From positions 1 to 8,195 of the forward strand of contig HF998308.1 in assembly GCA_000433735.1 (NCBI GenBank): a DNA stretch of 8,195 bases. The letters are read 5' to 3'. This DNA is from Clostridium sp. CAG:167 (GTDB lineage: Bacteria; Bacillota; Clostridia; Lachnospirales; Lachnospiraceae). Positions 1 through 6,800 of the stretch are shown in pieces. Under the pieces are notes generated by a model, which was not told where the DNA came from, searched no databases, and was given only the letters and a program-made list of their open reading frames with translations. Each line of letters starts with the position of its first letter. Position 1 is the first letter of the stretch. Made by a program: the position numbers and the translations under genes.

Positions 1-513
1 AACCATTTTTCCGACCTGAACGCTCATGTTCCTCACGAGATTGCCCATCAGTGGTTCTACGCCGCCGTGGGAAATGACTCCTACAAAGAACCATGGCTGG
101 ATGAGGGCATCAGTGAATTTTGTGAGGGGATCCTGTTCCCTTATTACGCAGACAGAACATGGCAGCGCGCTGTGTGGAAAAACCAGTTTTCATCCAAAAA
201 ACAATTTTTCCATTGGATGAATGATGTGGTCCTGCCCCAGACCGCCCGCTCTCTCCCTATTAACTACGACCTGTCGGCCTACCAAAAAAGGAGCAATACT
301 TATTCGGAATGTGTTTATGAAGGCGGAAAATTATTTTTATACGAATTATGGCAAAAAATGGGTGATGACATGTTTTTCCAAATGCTTCATAAATATTATG
401 AAACATACCGGTTCAAACTGGCCACCACCCAGGACTTTTTAACGATTGTGCGGTCCTTCCGGAATGATGCCGCCATCAACGAAATCATCCACCGCTATAT
501 AAGTAAAGATTAG
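1..513 (+). CDS. M1-family zinc metallopeptidase (aminopeptidase), C-terminal part, 5' truncated by window
   Basis: The frame is open from base 1 and ends at TAG 511-513, giving 170 residues; the true start lies outside the window. The gluzincin motif HEIAH (residues 12-16) is followed 19 residues later by E35 within WLDEGISEF. This is the HExxH-x18-E zinc site of M1 peptidases, with E13 the expected general base. Residue Y106 in CVYEGGKLF matches the conserved Tyr that stabilises the transition state in this family. The helical tail (LWQKMGDDMFFQMLHKYY, then TTQDFLTIV) is also typical of M1 proteins. Family members remove N-terminal residues from peptides. Because the N-terminal domain is unseen, I cannot tell whether the protein is cytosolic, a lipoprotein or membrane-anchored. 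The stop codon overlaps the stop of a decayed dehydrogenase on the other strand. Confidence 0.9.
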   Translation, partial: NHFSDLNAHVPHEIAHQWFYAAVGNDSYKEPWLDEGISEFCEGILFPYYADRTWQRAVWKNQFSSKKQFFHWMNDVVLPQTARSLPINYDLSAYQKRSNTYSECVYEGGKLFLYELWQKMGDDMFFQMLHKYYETYRFKLATTQDFLTIVRSFRNDAAINEIIHRYISKD

Positions 514-668
514 TTACAGGACATGCCGCCGTCTACTACCAGACTGGCACCATTGATAAAAGATCCTTCTTCCCCTGAGACGAACAGCACGGCATCCTTT
601 CAGCTCTCCCACCGGTTCACAGCGGCCGGAAATTCCTGCATTGTTTACAAAGATATCCAGGGTGCCGG
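510..668 (-). pseudogene. Short-chain dehydrogenase/reductase (FabG-like) remnant with internal deletion
   Basis: Minus-strand reading gives two recognisable SDR pieces in different frames. Upstream (about 615-668) is TLDIFVNNAGISG, containing the NNAG motif that normally sits near residue 90. Immediately downstream (510-599) is KDAVLFVSGEEGSFINGA then SLVVDGGMSCN and a TAA stop, the normal SDR C-terminus. The roughly 130 residues between them, including the Ser and YxxxK catalytic segment, are missing. An in-frame TGA (600-602) precedes the C-terminal piece, and a TGA also lies just upstream of the NNAG piece. The Rossmann N-terminus is absent. This is a dead gene. It lies just downstream of the cysteine-synthase gene on the same strand, so it may once have been the third gene of that operon or a neighbour brought in by deletion. 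Confidence 0.75.
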
Positions 669-705
669 GTTCTTCTCAAACCTCATGTATTTCTCCCCTT
701 TTTTC

Positions 706-1683
706 TTATTTATACATATTGGTAGAAAGGTATTTCATTCCGTTGTCCGCCAGAATAGCCACAATATTTTTTCCCTTGTTTTCCGGGCGGAGTGCCAGTT
801 CTTTGGCCGCTGTCAGTGCCGCAGCCGCCGACGCTCCCAGGAATACACCATCCGACGCTGCCACCTCTCTGGCTGTGGCGTAAGCATCCTCTCCCTTTAC
901 ATCGATAACTTCGTCGTATTTGAAATTCCGGCGTACCACAAATGGATGGGTGCAGCCTGTTGGCTTGTCAAAAATCACAACGCCGTCGATGGTTGCCTTG
1001 GCATCCGGTACAAAGGAAAGGGAATCCGGTGTCGGCTGTACTCCTACGATCTGTACTCCCGGCACATGCTCCTGCAAGTACGATCCCACACCGGCCAGCG
1101 TTCCTGCCGTAGCGGCTAACATGACTGCTATATCGATCTTGCCATCCGTGTCTTCTACCAGCTCCGGTCCGGTAGTCTTGTAATGTGCCCCCGGATTGTT
1201 CTCATTAAACAGCTGAGCCACATAGAAGTAATCCTGCTCTTTGGCAAAATTTTTCACCGAATCCATCAGACGCACCGGGTCAAAGCCATACTCTTTCAAA
1301 ATCTGCTCTGCCCCCGGTATTTCCATAATGCCCCGGACATCGGTGCCATAGGCTTTCATGATCTGGATCCGCTCCGGTGTACATCCCGGCTCCATGTAAA
1401 TGATCAGCGGGTGCTTTTTCGCTGCACAAAAAGCTGCCAGGGCGATTCCTGTGTTGCCGCTGGTGGTCTCGATCACAGTCTGTCCCGGCTTCAACTCACC
1501 GGACGCCTCTGCTGCCTCCAACATTTCCAGCGCCGCTCTGTCCTTTACGCTGCCGGATGGATTGAAATATTCCAGCTTGCCGAGGATCTTGGCTTTCAGC
1601 TGATTTTTTTCCTCGTAGTTTACCAGCTCCAGTAATGGTGTATGTCCTACTAATTCTGCTATGCTTTTATGTATATTACTCAT
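706..1683 (-). CDS. PLP-dependent cysteine synthase family protein (O-acetylserine sulfhydrylase-like)
   Basis: This 325-residue fold-type II PLP enzyme has the usual length for CysK/CysM/CBS-core proteins. K47 in NPSGSVKDR is the expected PLP Schiff-base lysine. TSGNTG (74-79) is the substrate-carboxylate and cofactor loop, and QLFNENNPGAHYKTTGPE (157-174) matches the conserved Gln segment that follows. The family forms an aminoacrylate from O-acetylserine (or serine) and adds sulfide or another thiol in the cytosol. The phosphate-binding loop, normally GTGGT, reads ATAGT (191-195). The C-terminal SSGAA-type motif reads SAAAA (285-289) and the DSG motif is DNG (313-315). It is therefore a diverged member whose nucleophile or donor may differ from textbook CysK, so I give no symbol. 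The ATG start has GGAGG (1690-1694) six bases upstream. It lies 45 bases after the LanC-like gene and is almost certainly co-transcribed with it. No terminator is evident after its TAA. Confidence 0.9.
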   Translation of the reverse strand: MSNIHKSIAELVGHTPLLELVNYEEKNQLKAKILGKLEYFNPSGSVKDRAALEMLEAAEASGELKPGQTVIETTSGNTGIALAAFCAAKKHPLIIYMEPGCTPERIQIMKAYGTDVRGIMEIPGAEQILKEYGFDPVRLMDSVKNFAKEQDYFYVAQLFNENNPGAHYKTTGPELVEDTDGKIDIAVMLAATAGTLAGVGSYLQEHVPGVQIVGVQPTPDSLSFVPDAKATIDGVVIFDKPTGCTHPFVVRRNFKYDEVIDVKGEDAYATAREVAASDGVFLGASAAAALTAAKELALRPENKGKNIVAILADNGMKYLSTNMYK

Positions 1684-1728
1684 GTTCTACCTCCATCTGC
1701 CTCAAATCTTCTTCGTTTTTATTTCACA

Positions 1729-3069
1729 TTAATATTCAAAAATCGGTGTGATCTCTTTGCCTGTCAAAGTTCCATACAGGGACAATAACGCGCTGGCACC
1801 TCCGGCACTTCCCATATACAAGCCGGTGTACGCATCCACATTCCATGGGATCACGCGGGTCCAGGCACCATACCATCTGGTTCCCTCTGCATTTTTATAG
1901 GCGTCTCCGATCAGCTTGTCTGCCACTTTTTCTGCCAGCTGCTGATACCTTTTTTCTCCTGTCAGCCTGTATCCGTCCACAAAGTGCAAAAATACACCGG
2001 CGGATCCGCAGCAGATGCAGTCGTTCCAGTAACCCGGTGACCGTTTGTAAGTGACACCGGCTGCTTCCAGGGCGTTGGAAAGTTTTTTGTAGAAATCCAG
2101 GTATTGTTTGTCTCCCGTGGCCTGATATAGTTCTTTTGCCACAATGGCGTCTCCCACCGGTCCGTGGCAGATACTTAAATAAAAGACATCCCACGGTTCG
2201 TCTGAATCCGGCAAATACAAGTACGGCACGATAGCACCGTCCTCTTTTTGAATGGCGATGTTGGTCAAAAATTCAAAGCCTGCTTTGGCAATATCCAGAT
2301 ACGATCCATCTTTTGACGCTTCATAATATTTAGTAAGCAGATATACGATACCGGCGGTTCCATGGGCGAAATTTGGAAGGATCCCTCCTGCCGGAAGCTC
2401 CGGAAAGTAATCATGAATATCAAAAAAACGCCAGTAGGATGTGCCATCCGGCTGATCCTTTTTGAAGGTCAGTATATAGTCGATCAATTCTTTGGCGTAG
2501 GTAACGTATTTTTGATCTCCGGTGATTTCTGCCAGCTGCAGCCAGTAAACAGCTGTACTTCCATCTCCCATATAATCTACCAGATTGTCCCAGTGGATCT
2601 TTCCATCTTCTTTCACAGCCGTCTCGTAAGCCACATCTCCTACTTGAATGGCGTAATCGCGGTATTTCTGCTCCCCTGTTTTCTGATACAGCGTCTCAGC
2701 GAAAAATCCCTCTCCGGTAATTCCTCCATGAATCCCGGGTTTTACACCCAGCTCCTTTTGGAAGGTTCCCAGCAGATACTCCGCCGCTTCTACGGCTTCA
2801 TCCAGATACTGTTTATCATCGGTTGCCTCATAAAGCTGTATGTAGAAAAAGCCAATGCCTGCCGCTCCGGAGTAGATGCTTCGGTCGGTCATTTTGCTTG
2901 CCAGGTCATCCCCTTCATCCGATCCTGCTCCGCTGCGGATCTCCCAGCTTTTTCCTACCAGCTTTTTGACTTCGTATTTCTTGAGCCAGGCCGCCACATT
3001 CTGCGCCGTCTTCAGATAATCCTCCGCAGAATTTTTCTTAAATAAAAGTAAATTATCCCATTTAGCCAT
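1729..3069 (-). CDS. Stand-alone LanC-like protein (lanthionine synthetase C family) with Cys-Cys-Gly zinc motif
   Basis: The 446-residue protein has the length and repeat pattern of LanC alpha/alpha barrels. There are seven Gly-rich inner-helix motifs: YSGAAGIG, HGGITGEG, MGDGSTAV, AHGTAGIV, CHGPVGDA, CCGSAGVF and MGSAGGAS. Most are followed by an outer helix starting like LYxxTGDKxYLDxA. Numbered from the chosen start, H236 (NFAHG) matches the conserved acid/base His, and C301 (SICHG) and C353 (ICCG) match two zinc ligands. The third ligand, normally His in CHG, is Cys354. LanC enzymes use Zn to activate a thiol for Michael addition to dehydroalanine or dehydrobutyrine. Here no precursor peptide, dehydratase or transporter is nearby, and the partner is a cysteine-synthase relative, so the substrate is unknown. 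An upstream ATG at 3075 sits only 3 bases from AGGAGG; the ATG at 3069 is 9 bases away and is preferred. Confidence 0.88.
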   Translation of the reverse strand: MAKWDNLLLFKKNSAEDYLKTAQNVAAWLKKYEVKKLVGKSWEIRSGAGSDEGDDLASKMTDRSIYSGAAGIGFFYIQLYEATDDKQYLDEAVEAAEYLLGTFQKELGVKPGIHGGITGEGFFAETLYQKTGEQKYRDYAIQVGDVAYETAVKEDGKIHWDNLVDYMGDGSTAVYWLQLAEITGDQKYVTYAKELIDYILTFKKDQPDGTSYWRFFDIHDYFPELPAGGILPNFAHGTAGIVYLLTKYYEASKDGSYLDIAKAGFEFLTNIAIQKEDGAIVPYLYLPDSDEPWDVFYLSICHGPVGDAIVAKELYQATGDKQYLDFYKKLSNALEAAGVTYKRSPGYWNDCICCGSAGVFLHFVDGYRLTGEKRYQQLAEKVADKLIGDAYKNAEGTRWYGAWTRVIPWNVDAYTGLYMGSAGGASALLSLYGTLTGKEITPIFEY

Positions 3070-3078
3070 GTACATCGT

Positions 3079-3084
3079 CCTCCT
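3079..3084 (-). promoter_or_regulatory. Ribosome binding site of the LanC-like gene (decides start)
   Basis: AGGAGG on the minus strand lies 9 bases before the ATG at 3069 and only 3 bases before the ATG at 3075. This favours the downstream start, giving a protein beginning MAKWDN. Confidence 0.7.
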
Positions 3085-3127
3085 TTTGCTACTTTTCCTA
3101 CTAGGTTTGTATGTTTTAACTGTTTAT

Positions 3128-3156
3128 AGTGTACTACGCCCCTGGTATTTTGTAAA
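3128..3156 (-). promoter_or_regulatory. Sigma-A-type promoter of the LanC-like/cysteine-synthase operon
   Basis: On the minus strand, TTTACA (3151-3156) is separated by exactly 17 bases from TACACT (3128-3133). These differ from TTGACA/TATAAT at one and two positions. Transcription would start near 3121, leaving a leader of about 50 bases before the start codon. The imperfect -10 fits a promoter that needs an activator. Confidence 0.6.
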
Positions 3157-3178
3157 ATTCGTTTTATCTTTTGTTGGG

Positions 3179-3195
3179 TATAAGAAAAACTTATA
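3179..3195. promoter_or_regulatory. Perfect dyad TATAAG-N5-CTTATA, candidate LysR-type operator
   Basis: A perfect 6-bp inverted repeat with a 5-base A/T centre fits the T-N11-A pattern of LysR-type regulator boxes. Its centre (3187) lies about 66 bases upstream of the predicted transcription start of the LanC-like operon, the usual recognition-site position for LysR activators. No regulator gene is in the window. The arms are too short to act as a terminator. The assignment is inference from symmetry and position. Confidence 0.45.
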
Positions 3196-3197
3196 GC

Positions 3198-3256
3198 AAA
3201 AAAGAACCCCGGGGACAATGTCATGACGAACTTAGTGACATTACCCTGAGGGCTCC
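3198..3256 (-). terminator. Rho-independent terminator of the secreted protein/DUF3592 unit
   Basis: Two 21-base arms (3236-3256 and 3203-3223) flank a 12-base loop, with a run of six U (3203-3198) at the 3' side on the minus strand. In the minus-strand RNA, five of the seven non-Watson-Crick positions become G-U wobbles, leaving only two true mismatches. In the plus-strand RNA most of them would be A-C mismatches. This shows that the hairpin works on leftward transcripts. It ends the upstream unit just before the operator and promoter of the LanC-like operon. Confidence 0.8.
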
Positions 3257-3281
3257 TTTTAATCCTGCCTTTCCGGGGCAG

Positions 3282-3344
3282 TTATTTAACCGTAATCTTC
3301 ACTTTTTTCCGGACGCCGTTTTGCGCATAAACATACACAGCACA
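3282..3344 (-). pseudogene. C-terminal remnant of a secreted Ig-like/repeat protein
   Basis: Minus-strand codons ending at TAA (3282-3284) read CAVYVYAQNGVRKKVKITVK. This strongly resembles the last beta-strands of bacterial Ig-like domains in secreted Firmicute proteins (pattern YxVYAxNGxxKxxxITVK). The frame is the same as that of the DUF3592-like gene and follows its TGA (3363-3365), with six non-family-like residues between. No independent start with convincing spacing exists for a protein of useful length. It sits between a functional gene and a terminator, which suggests a deletion that removed most of a third gene and left its tail. Confidence 0.45.
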
Positions 3345-3362
3345 GCTTCTCCTCCGTATATG

Positions 3363-3782
3363 TCAGGTGCTGATTGGCGCTTTTTTTGTTAAGATCAATG
3401 CCATGATCAAAATAAAGAATGTACCCAAAAGCACAATTTCCTCGCTCCTCATAGTTGGACGGACTTTACCGGGATCTTCCGGGTCGAAATAAACCGTAAT
3501 CTGTTTTCCCTCCGCATATCCTATTTTAGTTAATTGTTTGTAGCAATTTTCATACTCTGTGCCATCTACCGTGTACGAAAAGGATATGACATGTACAATC
3601 GATGTTCCTTCCGACGAATACTCGCCATATTCCTGATCAATAGATTCTACCGTAGCTTGCACCTTTTTGTAATCTCTTGTATTGTACAGACACATACCGA
3701 TTCGTAACAATATAACTAAAATAATCAAAGCGACCAAGATCGTTACGCAAATCATTGTTTTTCTGGATACATTCACTGTCAT
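3363..3782 (-). CDS. Small membrane protein, DUF3592-like
   Basis: The 139-residue protein has an N-terminal hydrophobic helix (about residues 9-30) and a second one near the C-terminus (about 114-132). Between them is a beta-rich domain of about 80 residues. The segment KQITVYFDPEDPGKVRP (93-109) matches the YxPxxP strand-turn typical of DUF3592 proteins, whose function is unknown. The topology is therefore two membrane segments enclosing one domain, most likely outside the cell. The ATG start has GGAGGG (3789-3794) six bases upstream. It begins 35 bases after the stop of the large secreted protein and probably shares its transcript. The pairing may reflect a surface-protein unit, but the sequence gives no direct functional link. 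Confidence 0.75.
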   Translation of the reverse strand: MTVNVSRKTMICVTILVALIILVILLRIGMCLYNTRDYKKVQATVESIDQEYGEYSSEGTSIVHVISFSYTVDGTEYENCYKQLTKIGYAEGKQITVYFDPEDPGKVRPTMRSEEIVLLGTFFILIMALILTKKAPIST

Positions 3783-3817
3783 AGATCACCCTCCCCTATG
3801 GTTATTGTTTTCTAGCA

Positions 3818-6800
3818 TCATTCAGCCCATTGTATATCTTTTCCAAATTCTTCACCGCAGTCGGAATCCCCTAATTGATTATGGATGACTAACTGTCCGG
3901 TTGACGGATTGTAATCGAACACCTTCCACGCTGTTGCGTTTCTGTTATACGGTACATTAAATGCATATAACAATTTCTCTCCTGCATACACAGAAACCTT
4001 AGCAGACGATAACGAAAGTTCTTTTACCCCTTCACAATCCTCATTTGTGTAGTCATACACATAGTAACTGTATGTATAATCATTGCTTGCTTTGGCAATG
4101 GTTATCGTCTCTGGACCGTAACTGTCTCTGTCATCCACATCCAGATTGACACTTGTATTTTCGTCCTCATACTCGTCACTGTCAAAGTACACTCTTCCCA
4201 CAACCTGCTGGTCTTTATTCTTTATGAACACATGAGAATCCAGATCCATTGGCTCTTCGCCCCAGGTTAAAACAAACCGGATATCTTCCGAACTGTCAAT
4301 GGACTCCAGACAAGGTGAAACAGCAATTACAACCGTATTGTCCTTTTTATAGGCAACATTCACAACCTGGCTGGCTGTTATATAATCTTTTTTCGAAATG
4401 GTCACCTGGTAATTTCCGCAGGCAACTTCTCTCTCAAAAATTCCATTGCCGGATGTACCGGTAATATCTTCCATATCATATACTGTATTGATTGAACGGA
4501 TGTTGTAATTCCAATCTTTCAATTCTTCTCCCGTTACAGCAGAAACAATTTTAAACCGGAGCATTCCTGTGGAATCATCTCTTTTTACCATTTCAGCCAC
4601 ATCTGCTGTCATTACGGTACTGTGAACGATCTTCACATCATCAAAACTACATTGCTTATAATTTGTTGCTGTTATCACTATACAGTATGTACCATCTGCA
4701 AGATTGTCAACTTTGTATCTTCCGTCAGCGTCTGTATATACTGTACGGATCAGCAAGTCAGCTCCATCTTTGCCCTTCATATAGATCTGAGCCATGGCGC
4801 TCTTGATCGGCTTTCTGCTGGCAGAATCCACTACAGCTCCTTCAATGGTTCCGGCTCCATAAGTACATTTTTGCACTCGTTTAAAATTCTCCATATGGAA
4901 ATTCAATCTGAGCGGATTCTTTGAATCATCCTTCAACAACTCACACTGAAGCGACAGATTATGCTTGTCCTTTAGAAGTTCTCCCAGGATGGTTTCCTTA
5001 TCCAGCGTTAATTTTGCCCCCAGATAAAACGATGCATTGGCACAGATCAAAGGATCCGTCGCAAGGGCATGGGGTGTTATTTTTGCATTAAATGCAGGTC
5101 CTACCTGGAATGTCACGCCAACTATGTCAAAAATCTCCATCCACGCTACATCTGCCGCAACACCGATCTGTACATAACCACTTCCGGATACTTCGAACAA
5201 CGACAGTGTATCTGAATAATCTTTCAGAATTCTGAAGGTGTCATCCTTATATTGGATTCCCTCCATGGCATTCATTGAGTAAGTTATGGAGACCTCACCC
5301 TTCATGGAAACTTCCGCAAAAAGTTTAAGATTGATTCCGAAACCATATGCCACATCAATCGGAATACTTCCCAATTCTATTCTTCCGAACTCAAAATTAG
5401 CCCCTTCTGCTTTTGTCCAAATGCTCCGAAAATCATTTTCATGACTGCCATTCTGCAGTGATTGTCCTGTCTCAGCAACGGTCCAGTAAAGTCCCCCTGC
5501 TATATCCACTTTCTCACGCATGGAAAGGGTCATTTCATCAATTGAGACTCCCTTTCTAAGACTCACATCCGCATCCAGCAGCGCTGTTATTTCCGGTATC
5601 GACACCGTAACTTTTCCCTGCAGTTTCAAGTTGTCTGTGATCTTTTTTCCCTTGCCCATATCAAAGATAAATTTCACATCTTTAGGCTCGAAAGATCCTC
5701 CCACCTTTTTCTTCGTTTCCGTCTTCTGTTTCTTTTGAACGGAAGTATCCTCGTTTACTTCATACTTCAGCGATATATCATCACTGGCTGCCTTGGCATC
5801 TTCGTAGTCTATTTCTCCTTGTCCCAAAGTATCTATTTGGGAATAAACATCCTCAATGTCAGGGTCTTTGCAGGAAAAACTGCCATCCTCGTTGGCTTCT
5901 ACGATCTCAACGGCCACTCCGTTTGGATGTGCATCATTTTTTCCCAAAACAATGATATCTTTCTCTTCTATATCATAATTTTTCAGGTCGCTGCCTTTCA
6001 GTGTTAAATCACTGGAATTATTTTTTTCAAGAGAATATTCCGTGCAATCTGAATAATCCTTTACATCCTCCTGGTAAACAGAGTGATCATATTCCTTCGC
6101 ATCGGATAAATCTGTGGAAGCTGTCCACTCGTCAATCTTTTCTTCCGCAAATTCCACATCATCCTTTGTTATGGCCTGTTTCGGATTGAATTTATCATTA
6201 TGCAGTTTCATGACTTTGGCTTTTATAATATTGGCCACTTCATCCTGATAAACGGACTCATCCAGATCCTCACAGTCATCCGGTTCTCCACTATATTCAA
6301 ATCCCAGAGCCTTTGACAGCGTATACGCCATATACTCACGGGTTACCGTTTCCTGTGGGTTAAAACATGGCACATCCTGGCTGTCACCTTCCTCCGGAAG
6401 CAGACCGTACTTGTGAGCAGCCTCAATTTGCACTGCATTTTTATCATCTGAAATGTCTGCATAATCCAGATCTGTCGATGCCAGATTAATCCCGGATGTG
6501 TCTATATCCAGTTTTTTGCATAAAATACTTACCCATTCACTCCTGGTTATCTTTTTATCAACACTTGATCCGCTGTTGACCGTGCTGCCGGTACCGGATG
6601 TCGCCGGTTTTTGAGTAACCACCGGCTTTTTGTTTACCGTCTGCGTTTTCACATTGGTCTTTGCGGCAGACTTCTGCTTTTTCTTTTGAACATTCACTTT
6701 AATCACAAACTTCTTTGCTTTTAATTTGGAATGTTTTTTAAATTTAACCAGCACCCTGATTTTTGTCTGGCCTTTTTTCTTTCCGGTAACATATATTTTT

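Noticed and set aside
523..1119. Plus-strand open frame of 198 codons
   Set aside because: It lies mostly antisense to the well-supported cysteine-synthase gene, starts in the dehydrogenase remnant, and its translation shows no family pattern.
2362..3045. Plus-strand open frame of 227 codons
   Set aside because: It is the antisense shadow of the LanC-like gene; no RBS and no recognisable protein features.
3012..3224. Minus-strand 70-codon frame overlapping the LanC-like start, considered as a lanthipeptide-type precursor
   Set aside because: It spans the operon promoter and operator region, has no suitably spaced RBS or leader/core pattern, and overlaps the LanC-like coding region out of frame.
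3266..3280. Small hairpin TGCC-N7-GGCA next to the large terminator
   Set aside because: The 4-bp stem has no U run; the neighbouring 21-bp hairpin explains termination.
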